This document shows, piece after piece, positions 36,236 through 44,641 of a stretch of 64,000 bases of DNA; within the stretch, counting starts at the first letter, position 1, and every line of letters begins with the position of its first letter. Made by a program: the position numbers and the translations under genes. Source of the DNA: Bacteroidota bacterium (GTDB lineage: Bacteria > Bacteroidota > Ignavibacteria > UBA10030 > UBA8401); contig DATJPT010000004.1 of assembly GCA_035506275.1 (NCBI GenBank), forward strand, positions 62,001 through 126,000, read 5' to 3'. The notes under the pieces were generated by a model. That model did no database searches, was not told the DNA's origin, and was given only the letters and a program-made list of their open reading frames with translations.

Positions 36236-36244
36236 TTATCCACA
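36236..36244 (+). promoter_or_regulatory. Consensus DnaA box upstream of mraZ
   Basis: TTATCCACA matches the DnaA box consensus at all nine positions, 43 bases before the predicted mraZ -35 element. Only one perfect box was noticed in this region, so it would not be an origin. Confidence 0.4.
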
Positions 36245-36286
36245 TTTTCACCCCTCAAAAAACCCCCATTTTTCCTAAGTTTTCAC

Positions 36287-36314
36287 TTGACTTTAAGTCT
36301 TTATTCCCTAAATT
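36287..36314 (+). promoter_or_regulatory. Candidate mraZ (dcw) promoter
   Basis: TTGACT (36287-36292), 16-base spacer, TAAATT (36309-36314). Transcription would start near 36321, immediately ahead of the TGGG repeats at 36327-36340. Confidence 0.5.
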
Positions 36315-36326
36315 TCTGCTTCATAG

Positions 36327-36340
36327 TGGGTAAAAGTGGG
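36327..36340 (+). promoter_or_regulatory. Candidate MraZ operator (two TGGG boxes, 10-base period)
   Basis: TGGG occurs at 36327-36330 and 36337-36340. MraZ proteins bind tandem TGGG boxes spaced by one helical turn upstream of their own operon. Further single TGGG motifs occur at 36222 and 36390, the latter in the ribosome binding region. Autoregulation of the cluster is inferred. Confidence 0.5.
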
Positions 36341-36398
36341 GAATTTTACTTGTGAAATTTCTTAGTATTTAAGGCATTTTTGAAAGCAGTGGGTTCTT

Positions 36399-36857
36399 AT
36401 GTCGTCATTTAAGGGTTCATACTCATACTCCGTTGACAGCAAAGGGAGGATAAATATTCCAGCGAAAATGAGGAAAAATCTTTCGCCGGAAGCCAATAAT
36501 CTTTTCATCGTCACTCGCGGTTATGAATCGTGCCTTTTCTTATACCCAAACGACGAATGGATCAAGGTTGAACATTCGCTGCGCCAGCTTTCGCCGGCAG
36601 ACCCCCGTCACCGGTACGTCACCCGAACCCTTCTGCAGTATGCCACGGAAAGCCAGCTTGACGGACAGTTCAGGATCATTATTCCAAAGGAACTCCTGCA
36701 GTTCGCGAAAATCGAAGACGAGGTCTTGATCCTCGGCATGCTCGAGCGCATCGAGGTATGGAATCCGAAAGTCTACAACGAGTACATGACGGCTCAATCG
36801 CAGAACGAAAGTTACGAGAACGTTGCTGCGACGGTCTTTAAGCCGTCGCCGGAATAA
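36399..36857 (+). CDS. mraZ: Transcriptional regulator MraZ
   Basis: 152 residues with two AbrB-like half-domains. The first has YSYSVDSKGRINIPAKMR and the second ESQLDGQFRIIIPKELL; each contains a D-x-x-x-R DNA-binding loop. First gene of the dcw cluster and its likely autoregulator through the TGGG boxes upstream. rsmH follows after 14 bases. Confidence 0.96.
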   Translation: MSSFKGSYSYSVDSKGRINIPAKMRKNLSPEANNLFIVTRGYESCLFLYPNDEWIKVEHSLRQLSPADPRHRYVTRTLLQYATESQLDGQFRIIIPKELLQFAKIEDEVLILGMLERIEVWNPKVYNEYMTAQSQNESYENVAATVFKPSPE

Positions 36858-36871
36858 TTTCGCAGAAACAT

Positions 36872-37801
36872 GTGAGCAGTCCCTACCATCTTCCGGTGCT
36901 GCGGGATGAGGTCGTCGAGTTCCTCGTTACCGGACGCCGCGGGGTTTATGTCGACGGCACGCTCGGAGGCGGAGGGCATGCCGAAAGTATTTTAGAAAAG
37001 ATCTTTCCGCTCGGCATCTTGGTCGGCATCGACGCGGATGCCGATGCCCAGACCGAAGCCGTGAAGCGCCTCCAGCGGTTTTCCGGCAATGTGATTTTTG
37101 TCCACGATAATAATGCCAACATCCGGTCCATTCTTCAGTCGCAAAATTTTCCCTCGATTCAGGGCGTTCTGCTCGACCTTGGCGTCTCCTCATTTCAGCT
37201 TGACGAAGGGAGCAAGGGGTTCTCGTTTCGCGGGAACGATGCCTTGGATATGAGGATGGACAAGCGGCAGCCGCTGACCGCAACGGAAATTGTCAACACC
37301 TATTCAGCCGAGGATCTTGCGGGTATTTTTTGGAATTTCGGCGAGGAAAAGAATTCGCGGAAGATCGCCCGGGCGATCGTCGAACGGCGGGAAACAAAGA
37401 AGATAGCGACGACCGGTGATTTGGCAGGGATCGTGGAACAAAGAGTTCCCGGTCAATTCGCGACCAAAACACTGGCCCGGATCTTCCAGGCGTTGAGGAT
37501 TGAAGTCAACCATGAGCTCGATTCCCTTTCCCGCACGCTGAAGGAAGCGGTCGATCTTCTGGCGAGCGGCGGCCGCATCGTGGTGATTTCGTACCATTCA
37601 CTCGAAGACAGGATAGTGAAAAATTTTTTTACGGAACAAGCTGCATTCATTATCCCATCCGGGCACAAGCTTGTGCCAGACACGCCGGTAACTCCGGCGC
37701 TCCGGGTGCTGACGAAAAAACCGATCGTCCCCTCCCGGAATGAGCAATTGTCGAACCCGCGGTCGCGCAGCGCTAAAATGAGAGTTGCGGAGAAAATGTG
37801 A
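36872..37801 (+). CDS. rsmH: 16S rRNA (cytosine-1402-N4)-methyltransferase
   Basis: 309 residues from GTG at 36872 (an overlapping ATG at 36870 runs straight into a stop). The SAM-binding region is VDGTLGGGGHAESIL; LLDLGVSSFQLD and RIFQALRIEVNHELD are family signatures, as is VISYHSLEDRIVKNFF. It methylates C1402 of 16S rRNA. Its stop shares a base with the start of the ftsL-like gene (TGATG), a translational-coupling arrangement. Confidence 0.96.
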   Translation: MSSPYHLPVLRDEVVEFLVTGRRGVYVDGTLGGGGHAESILEKIFPLGILVGIDADADAQTEAVKRLQRFSGNVIFVHDNNANIRSILQSQNFPSIQGVLLDLGVSSFQLDEGSKGFSFRGNDALDMRMDKRQPLTATEIVNTYSAEDLAGIFWNFGEEKNSRKIARAIVERRETKKIATTGDLAGIVEQRVPGQFATKTLARIFQALRIEVNHELDSLSRTLKEAVDLLASGGRIVVISYHSLEDRIVKNFFTEQAAFIIPSGHKLVPDTPVTPALRVLTKKPIVPSRNEQLSNPRSRSAKMRVAEKM

Positions 37802-38247
37802 TGGCACGAGCCTACGACGGACATGCTTCTTCGATCAACACCTCGACGGTGTCTGACGGACGGTATATCTACAATGGAGACGTTGTTGCCGACCACCCCG
37901 TTTCCGGTCCGCAGCGCGAAATTCGTGCAAACAGGAAGGCGGTCCGCCGGAAGCACTCGACCTTCAACATTGTCAGCGGCCTCTTTCTGCTTGCCGCCCT
38001 GAGCCTGCTCTACACCGGAAACGTGATCACAGTAAATCAATTGATGAAGGAAGTCAACGATCTCAACAACCGCTACAGCACCATTGTCAGCAACACCGAA
38101 GTGTTGAAGGCCGAGATCGCCCGGAAGTCAAGCCTCGACCGGATCAGTTTGACGGCGAAAGAAGAGCTTGGTCTTACGAACCCGAAAGAACCCCCGGTCT
38201 GGTTTGAAGTCGACCAGGACAAAGTTGACGAGGTAGCCAAGAAATAG
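37801..38247 (+). CDS. ftsL: FtsL-like division protein
   Basis: 148 residues from ATG at 37801. A cytoplasmic N-terminal tail of about 57 residues, one membrane helix (FNIVSGLFLLAALSLLY), then a heptad-rich coiled coil (VNQLMKEVNDLNNRYSTIVS) and SLDRISLTAKEELGLTNP, which is the usual FtsL/DivIC-type end. Sequence identity in this family is low, so the name rests on topology, size and position between rsmH and ftsI. The N-terminal tail is longer than usual. Confidence 0.82.
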   Translation: MARAYDGHASSINTSTVSDGRYIYNGDVVADHPVSGPQREIRANRKAVRRKHSTFNIVSGLFLLAALSLLYTGNVITVNQLMKEVNDLNNRYSTIVSNTEVLKAEIARKSSLDRISLTAKEELGLTNPKEPPVWFEVDQDKVDEVAKK

Positions 38248-38249
38248 GT

Positions 38250-40436
38250 ATGCCAGGTTTTGGCGTTGAAGAAATGTCCGGGGGGACTGCAGCATCGCCG
38301 GTTGTCGGAGCGCCGAGCCATTCTGCGCGGCTGCTGACGACGAAGATCGTTCTCTTGCTGATGTTCGTCGTTGCCGCGGCGCGCCTGGTGCAGATCCAGG
38401 TCATCGATTCGGGGAAATATCAGGCGATCGCCCGGAAGCAGTACGAAGTGAAAATTGTGCTGCCGTCGACCCGCGGAAATATTTACGACCGCCAGGGGAA
38501 TATCTTGGTCTCGAATTCGATGTTCTTTTCCTACGCTGCGGACCCGAAGATCGTCGGGGACGGAGCGGAGGCGATCGCGAGGAAATTCTCGAGAGTATTC
38601 GGAAAGCCGGAGCAGTTCTATTTGCAGAAATTGCAGGATGAAAAACGTTTCGTCTGGCTCGAACGGCATGTGAGTCCCGAAGTTGCCAAGCGTCTCCAGG
38701 CGAACGCGCTCGAAGGAGTTGCGGAATTGAATGAACCGAAGCGGCTCTATCACTACGACAATATCGGCGGCCAGGTCATTGGCTGCACAAACATCGACAA
38801 CGTCGGCATCAGCGGGATAGAATATTCTTCGGACAGAGCGCTGCGCGGGGCGGATGGGTTTGTCGTGATGCAGCGCGACGGAATGGGGCGCAAAAGGCCC
38901 TCCGCCGATTATCCCCGCCAGGAGCCGGTGCACGGCCACTCGATAGGGCTGACGATCGACATCGGATATCAGTCCATTGTCGAGGATGCGTTGAAGAAAG
39001 GGGTAGAACACTCGAAAGCCACCGCCGGCCTCGCGATGATCCTGAACCCGAATACCGGCGAGGTGCTGGCGATGGCGCACATTCCCAGCGTGAATCCGTA
39101 CGACGTTTCCCACACGGACGTGCAGACCCTGCGGACGCGGGCTGTTTCGGATATGTTCGAGCCGGGTTCGGTATTTAAGATTGTCACGGTGTCGGCCGCA
39201 CTCGAGAATAAGCTTATTGCTCCCGACCGGATGTTTTTTGCCGAGCACGGCAGATACAAAGTGCCGCTCAACGGGGGGAAGTTCCGGCTGATCACCGACA
39301 CTCACGAAAACGGGATGATCACGTTCCAGCAGGGACTGGAGTTGTCGAGCAATATCGTGATGGCGAAGGCGAGTGATATCATCGGTGCGGAGCGGCTTTA
39401 CACGCAGGCGCGCGATTACGGTTTCGGCATGCCGACCGGGATCGACCTCCCGGGAGAAGCGAACGGAGAGTTGAAGAAACCGGTCGAGTGGTCCGGCGCA
39501 ACGCTTAACTCGATCGCGTACGGGTACGAAGTTGCCGTCACGCCGCTGCAGATTGCGATGGCATACTGTGCAGTTGCGAACGGCGGCGTGCTCGTGAAGC
39601 CGTACATCGTTGCGAAGGAAATGGACGAGACCGGCAATGTCGTCTACACAGGGCACCCGGAAAAGATCCGGCGCGTGATTTCCGAAGAAACGGCAAAAAT
39701 GATGAGGGATCTTTTTGTCGGCGTCGTGGAACGGGGGACCGGCCAACCGGCAAAAATTCCCGGCATCACGATCGCGGGAAAAACCGGGACGTCCCGCAAT
39801 TATGTCGACGGCAAGTATGCATCGGGAAACTATAATGCGACATTCGTCGGTTTTTTCCCCGCCGAAAAACCGGAGCTCGTGTGCCTGGTGATCATGGAAA
39901 ACCCGACGGCGGGCGGGTACACCGGCGCTCTTGCGAGCGCGCCGGTCTTCAAGGCGATCGCGCAGCAGATCATCAACAACAACGGACTATTCTCCCGTGC
40001 CGCGTTCGCTGAAAATGAAAATGACGGATCACAGCCGCTCGTTCAAGTGCCGGACGTTTCTCATCTTCAACGCGCTGCGGCGGAGCAGCTCATCGCTGCG
40101 AGCGGTCTGCACACAACGGCTGTCGGCGAAGGAGATGCTGTCGTGCGGCAGGTCCCCGAAGCAGGAAAGAAAATTTCGCGGGGAGAAATTGTTCAGCTGG
40201 TGCTCGGACAGACGAATACAACGGTTGCCGGCGGAGGTCCTGTTGTTCCGGACCTTCACGGCATGAGCGTCCGAAGCGCGATCAACAGATTGACCGCGGA
40301 AAAATTCGACGTTGCGGTTGTCGGCTCGGGCGTTGTTGTCCATCAATCCCCCGAAGCAACCACTCCCGCGAAACAGGGAGAGAAAATAGTTTTGATTTGC
40401 GAGCCGAGACCTTTGGCGTCAGCTCAGCTCTATTGA
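38250..40436 (+). CDS. ftsI: Septal peptidoglycan transpeptidase (PBP3/FtsI) with two PASTA domains
   Basis: 728 residues. One membrane helix (about 32-48), a pedestal domain with RGNIYDRQGNIL, then the transpeptidase domain with S307-x-x-K310 (FEPGSVFKI), S366-S-N368 and K511-T-G513 (IAGKTGTS). Two PASTA repeats follow, beginning VQVPDVSHL near residue 595 and VVPDLHGMS near 664. It crosslinks peptidoglycan at the division site. PASTA domains are usual for Gram-positive division PBPs and also occur in Bacteroidota/Chlorobi-type FtsI, where they are thought to help septal binding. It begins two bases after ftsL. Confidence 0.95.
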   Translation: MPGFGVEEMSGGTAASPVVGAPSHSARLLTTKIVLLLMFVVAAARLVQIQVIDSGKYQAIARKQYEVKIVLPSTRGNIYDRQGNILVSNSMFFSYAADPKIVGDGAEAIARKFSRVFGKPEQFYLQKLQDEKRFVWLERHVSPEVAKRLQANALEGVAELNEPKRLYHYDNIGGQVIGCTNIDNVGISGIEYSSDRALRGADGFVVMQRDGMGRKRPSADYPRQEPVHGHSIGLTIDIGYQSIVEDALKKGVEHSKATAGLAMILNPNTGEVLAMAHIPSVNPYDVSHTDVQTLRTRAVSDMFEPGSVFKIVTVSAALENKLIAPDRMFFAEHGRYKVPLNGGKFRLITDTHENGMITFQQGLELSSNIVMAKASDIIGAERLYTQARDYGFGMPTGIDLPGEANGELKKPVEWSGATLNSIAYGYEVAVTPLQIAMAYCAVANGGVLVKPYIVAKEMDETGNVVYTGHPEKIRRVISEETAKMMRDLFVGVVERGTGQPAKIPGITIAGKTGTSRNYVDGKYASGNYNATFVGFFPAEKPELVCLVIMENPTAGGYTGALASAPVFKAIAQQIINNNGLFSRAAFAENENDGSQPLVQVPDVSHLQRAAAEQLIAASGLHTTAVGEGDAVVRQVPEAGKKISRGEIVQLVLGQTNTTVAGGGPVVPDLHGMSVRSAINRLTAEKFDVAVVGSGVVVHQSPEATTPAKQGEKIVLICEPRPLASAQLY

Positions 40437-40452
40437 TCCGGTTACAGGAAAC

Positions 40453-41976
40453 ATGACACTATCATCGTTGCTTGAAGGCGTGAAGGTCTCGAAACTGTTT
40501 CAAACGACGTACGGCGGAATGGTGGTCACGCACGATGTTGAGATCAGCGGGCTTCAGTACGACTCACGGAAGGTCCGCCAGGGGAACATGTTCGTCGCGA
40601 TCAAAGGGGCGTTGACCGACGGCCACAATCACATCGATGCGGCGGTTGCGAACGGCGCGAAAGCGGTTGTCATGGAAAACGATGCGCTGCTCCCAGATTC
40701 ATATTTTATGCATGCCGGCGTCGTGAAGATCGTCGTCGGCAGCACGCGGCGGGCGCTGGCGGTGATGTCGGCAAACTATTTCGGACATCCGGCAAAGCGG
40801 CTCCGCCTGATCGGCGTGACCGGAACGAACGGCAAAACGACCACAACGTACCTCATCAGGCAATTGCTTGAATCGAGCTCGCCGTCGATGCGGGGCAAAG
40901 TCGGAATGGTCGGCACGATCGAATACGTGGTAGGAAAAGAACGGTATCCGGCGACGCACACGACGCCGGAATCTCTCGAATTACACAGGCTTTTCGCGGA
41001 AATGGTCGGGAAAGGATGCACGCATGCCGTGATGGAGGTTTCGTCGCATTCGCTGCACCAGGACCGCGTCTACGGGCTTGAATTCGCCGCGGCCGTGTTC
41101 ACAAACCTGACCCAGGATCATCTCGATTATCACGGCACGATGGAACATTACTTTCAGGCGAAGAAAATTCTTTTTGACGGCCTTCCGTCGACGAGCTGGG
41201 CCGTCGTCAACACCGATGACGATTCCGGAAAGAGGATCACGGAAGGAACGAAGGCATCCGTGCTCACATACAGCGCCAACACCAGGGCCGACGTCAGCGC
41301 CGACAACGTCTCTCTTTCGATGAACGGAACATCATTGACGCTCCGCCATGGTTCCGAAGAGATGGCGTTGAACGCTCGCCTGGTCGGTCGTTTCAATGTG
41401 TATAATATCCTTGCAGCATGTTCTGCCGGGATAGCCCTTGGCATATCCGCGTCATCCATCACTGCGGGAGTCGCGGCGTTCCAGTCCGTTCCGGGGCGGT
41501 TCGAGCGCATTCTTTCGCCGGCGGGCTGGTCTGCCATTATCGACTATGCTCACACACCCGACGCGCTGGAAAAATGCCTTCACACTATCAAAGATATTCT
41601 TCCGGCAAAAGGTCCGTACAAGATCATCACTGTTTTTGGCGCCGGCGGCGACCGGGATAAAACGAAACGTCCGGTGATGGGAACGGTTGTGGATTCGTTG
41701 AGCGACGTTGCGGTGGTAACGTCCGATAATCCGCGAACAGAAGACCCGGAAGCCATCATCAGGGATATCCTCGCCGGCGTTCATCGGAAGAAGGATCTGG
41801 TGGTCGAGCCGGACAGACGACGCGCGATCATGAACGCTCTCTCGATGGCACACGCCGGAGATGCCGTTCTTGTTGCGGGCAAAGGGCACGAAGACTATCA
41901 GATCATCGGCACAACGAAGCATCATTTCAGCGACAGGGAAATTGTCCAGGAATTTATTGCGTCGCACGTCTCATGA
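40453..41976 (+). CDS. murE: UDP-MurNAc-L-Ala-D-Glu: amino acid ligase MurE (meso-diaminopimelate type)
   Basis: 507 residues. The ATP loop is GVTGTNGKTTTTYL; the UDP-binding start QYDSRKVRQGNMFVAIKG and the AHTPDALEKCL segment are typical. The substrate-choosing motif is DNPR (TSDNPRTEDP), which marks meso-diaminopimelate addition rather than lysine. Ribosome site AGGAA six bases upstream. The murF start overlaps its stop by four bases. Confidence 0.95.
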   Translation: MTLSSLLEGVKVSKLFQTTYGGMVVTHDVEISGLQYDSRKVRQGNMFVAIKGALTDGHNHIDAAVANGAKAVVMENDALLPDSYFMHAGVVKIVVGSTRRALAVMSANYFGHPAKRLRLIGVTGTNGKTTTTYLIRQLLESSSPSMRGKVGMVGTIEYVVGKERYPATHTTPESLELHRLFAEMVGKGCTHAVMEVSSHSLHQDRVYGLEFAAAVFTNLTQDHLDYHGTMEHYFQAKKILFDGLPSTSWAVVNTDDDSGKRITEGTKASVLTYSANTRADVSADNVSLSMNGTSLTLRHGSEEMALNARLVGRFNVYNILAACSAGIALGISASSITAGVAAFQSVPGRFERILSPAGWSAIIDYAHTPDALEKCLHTIKDILPAKGPYKIITVFGAGGDRDKTKRPVMGTVVDSLSDVAVVTSDNPRTEDPEAIIRDILAGVHRKKDLVVEPDRRRAIMNALSMAHAGDAVLVAGKGHEDYQIIGTTKHHFSDREIVQEFIASHVS

Positions 41977-43346
41977 AGTTGTCATTGAAAGATCTCGAAA
42001 AGCTCAAGCCGATCGAGATCATCAACAAAGAGCTGTTGAAGAATACAAAGATCACAGGCGTATCGACAGATTCGAGGACCATTCAGCCGGGAGACGTTTT
42101 TGTCGCTCTGCGAGGAGAGAAGTTCGACGGGCACCAGTTTATCGATGCCGTGGTCAAAAACGGAGCCGCAGCGGTGATCGTGGATGAAACGTGGAAGAAG
42201 GAAAACCCTGAATCGGCGCAGCGATTGGCGAGCGCGGTGACAGTCGTTCCCGACACGACAACGGCTCTTGGCAAGCTCGCCAATATCTATCGGAGAAAAT
42301 TTTCAACGCCGATCGTGGCGGTCGGCGGAAGCAACGGAAAAACAACAACAAAGGAAATGGTGAGCGCAGTGCTGAGGACGACGTTCGACGTCTTGAGCAC
42401 CGAAGGGAATCTCAATAACCATATCGGAGTACCGCAGACGCTTTTCCGATTGAGGCCGAAACACGATGTCGCGGTGATCGAACTGGGCACGAACCATTTT
42501 GGCGAGCTGAAATACTTGTGCGGCCTGGTCGAGCCGACGCACGCGCTTATTACGAACATCGGCAGGGAACATCTGGAGTTTTTTGGCGATGAAAACGGGG
42601 TTGCAAAAGAAGAAACCGAGCTGTTCAAAAGCGTGGCGGCAAAAGGATTCGCTTTTGTCAACGCCGACGACGTGCGCCTTTCGAAAGCGGGAAATAAAGT
42701 CAGGCGGACATTGAAATTCGGGACGGCACGCACGGCAGACATCCGGGCTCGTCACGTCCGATCGAACGAATTCGGTCAGCCGGCATTCGACCTCATGGTC
42801 AACAAAAAATCGAGCCCGGTACAGCTTTCGGTTTCGGGAATGCACAATGTTTCGAACGCCCTGGCTGCTGCTGCGGTCGGTGTGAAATTCAAGGTTCCAC
42901 AGAAAGAAATTATCTCAGCGGTGGAACATTACATCGGAGCGAACAAGAGGATGGAAGTACTCAAGCGGAACAATATAACGATCCTGAACGATACATATAA
43001 CGCCAACCCCGATTCGGTTCTTGCCGCGCTGAAAACCCTTCAGTCCCTGAAGACCGCCGGAAAAAAAATTGTTGTCCTTGCAGACATGCTTGAGCTTGGC
43101 GAACAAGCAGAACACGAGCATGCAAAGATCGGCCTCGCCGTGAGCGACATGGAATTTGAATATTTGCTCACGTTCGGCCCCCTCTCGCGGTTCACTCACG
43201 AGGCGTCGAAACTGGCTTTCGCAGAACATTTTGAGACAAAAGAAGCGTTGATCGCTTCGCTGAAAAGTCAAATCACAGCCGGCGATGCCGTTCTTATCAA
43301 GGGCTCGCGCGGAATGAAAATGGAAGAAGTGACGTCGCAAATTTAA
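41973..43346 (+). CDS. murF: UDP-MurNAc-tripeptide: D-Ala-D-Ala ligase MurF
   Basis: 457 residues. The ATP loop is VAVGGSNGKTTTKEM, followed by LSTEGNLNNHIGVP, ELGTNHFGELKYL and LNDTYNANPDSVLAALKTL, all diagnostic of MurF. It adds D-Ala-D-Ala to complete the cytosolic pentapeptide precursor. ATGA overlap with murE shows coupling. No ddl gene for the dipeptide is in the window. Confidence 0.95.
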   Translation: MKLSLKDLEKLKPIEIINKELLKNTKITGVSTDSRTIQPGDVFVALRGEKFDGHQFIDAVVKNGAAAVIVDETWKKENPESAQRLASAVTVVPDTTTALGKLANIYRRKFSTPIVAVGGSNGKTTTKEMVSAVLRTTFDVLSTEGNLNNHIGVPQTLFRLRPKHDVAVIELGTNHFGELKYLCGLVEPTHALITNIGREHLEFFGDENGVAKEETELFKSVAAKGFAFVNADDVRLSKAGNKVRRTLKFGTARTADIRARHVRSNEFGQPAFDLMVNKKSSPVQLSVSGMHNVSNALAAAAVGVKFKVPQKEIISAVEHYIGANKRMEVLKRNNITILNDTYNANPDSVLAALKTLQSLKTAGKKIVVLADMLELGEQAEHEHAKIGLAVSDMEFEYLLTFGPLSRFTHEASKLAFAEHFETKEALIASLKSQITAGDAVLIKGSRGMKMEEVTSQI

Positions 43347-43386
43347 GGATCAGGAGCGGAGATGCATCCGCTCCGACGAAAGAACC

Positions 43387-44502
43387 ATGCTTTATTACTT
43401 TTTGAACCTTCTTGAGAGACTTTATCATCCTCCGGGTTTTGGGATCGTTCGGTATCTAACGTTCCGGTCGGCGGCTGCGGCTGTCACGGCGCTCATCATC
43501 AGCTTCTGGACGGGGCCGAAGATCATTGCCGCGTTGAAGAAACATCAGATCGGCGAGGCGGCAAAGCTTGAAGCTCCGAAAACCCATCTGAGCAAAGCTG
43601 GGACTCCGACGATGGGAGGATTGATCGTGCTCGGTGCCGTGCTGATCCCGACAGTGCTGTGGGGGGATCTGAAGAACATGTACGTGCTGCTCATCGTTTT
43701 CGTCACAATGGGTCTCGGGCTTGTCGGATTCTTGGACGATTACCTGAAGGTGGTGAAGAAGAAGCGGAAAGGCCTCATCGGCTGGTATAAAATTGTCGGA
43801 CAGGTCACGGTCGGACTCGTGCTAGGCGCGGCGATGTACTTTTCTCCGGAACTGAAAGCCGTGCACGCCAACACGATCACTACGGTTCCGTTCTTCAAGA
43901 ATCTGAATTTTGATTTCTTTTTCATGTATATCCCGGTCGTCATTTTCATCATCGTGGCGACGTCGAATGCGGTGAACCTCACCGACGGTCTCGACGGCCT
44001 TGCCATCGGCACGGTCGGCATCGTTGCCCTGACCCTTGCCGTCATCAGCTATATCTCGGGAAACATCGAATTCAGCCGTTACCTCAACATCATCTACATC
44101 CGGGGAAACGGCGAGCTCGTGATCTATTGTGCGGCGCTGGTGGGAGGAGCGCTCGGCTTTCTCTGGTTCAATTCGTACCCCGCGCAGGTGTTCATGGGGG
44201 ACACCGGTTCGCTTGCGCTCGGAGGCGCGATCGGCGCGATCACCGTCATGATCAAGAAAGAACTGATCCTTCCGATCCTTGGCGGAATTTTTTTTGTCGA
44301 AACGGTCTCGGTGATCCTTCAAAGGCTGTATTTCAAGTACACGAAAAGAAAATACGGCGAAGGGCGCCGCGTGTTCCGGATGGCCCCGATCCATCATCAT
44401 TTTGAAATGATGGGGATCGCGGAGCCGAAAATCGTTACCCGTTTTTACATTATTGCCGTCATGCTGATGATCGTCAGCCTGGCGACATTCAAGGTCCGGT
44501 GA
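43387..44502 (+). CDS. mraY: Phospho-MurNAc-pentapeptide transferase MraY
   Basis: 371 residues with about ten membrane helices. Signatures: KAGTPTMGGLIVL, the aspartates of GFLDDYLKVVKKKRKGL, NAVNLTDGLDGLAIG, and HHHFEMMG at the C-terminus. It makes lipid I on the inner membrane. A T8 run at about 44287-44294 lies inside the coding region. The gene is followed by the only sizeable gap (139 bases) between cluster members before murD. Confidence 0.96.
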   Translation: MLYYFLNLLERLYHPPGFGIVRYLTFRSAAAAVTALIISFWTGPKIIAALKKHQIGEAAKLEAPKTHLSKAGTPTMGGLIVLGAVLIPTVLWGDLKNMYVLLIVFVTMGLGLVGFLDDYLKVVKKKRKGLIGWYKIVGQVTVGLVLGAAMYFSPELKAVHANTITTVPFFKNLNFDFFFMYIPVVIFIIVATSNAVNLTDGLDGLAIGTVGIVALTLAVISYISGNIEFSRYLNIIYIRGNGELVIYCAALVGGALGFLWFNSYPAQVFMGDTGSLALGGAIGAITVMIKKELILPILGGIFFVETVSVILQRLYFKYTKRKYGEGRRVFRMAPIHHHFEMMGIAEPKIVTRFYIIAVMLMIVSLATFKVR

Positions 44503-44511
44503 TGATTTCGC

Positions 44512-44640
44512 TGATGGCGCAGATTTAAACGCTGATGCCGCGTCGCGCAGATCAGCGGCGAAAATATCCAATAAATTCACTGATGAAAGAATCTGAGACA
44601 TCTGCAATCAGCGTACCATCAGCGTCATCTGAGCGATCAC
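44512..44640. repeat. Imperfect long inverted repeat built from CGCTGATG and GCAGAT modules
   Basis: The left part has CGCTGATG twice with GCAGAT after each (44519-44555). The right part carries the same modules in reverse complement (ATCTGCAATCAGCG, then CATCAGCGTCATCTGAGCG) up to 44635. It fills the mraY-murD gap and has no coding capacity. The modules look like a dispersed intergenic repeat; only this copy is in the window. Confidence 0.5.
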
Positions 44641-44641
44641 T

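Noticed and set aside
36236-36244. Replication origin near mraZ
   Set aside because: Only one perfect DnaA box and no dnaA, dnaN or AT-rich unwinding region is present; treated as a regulatory site only.
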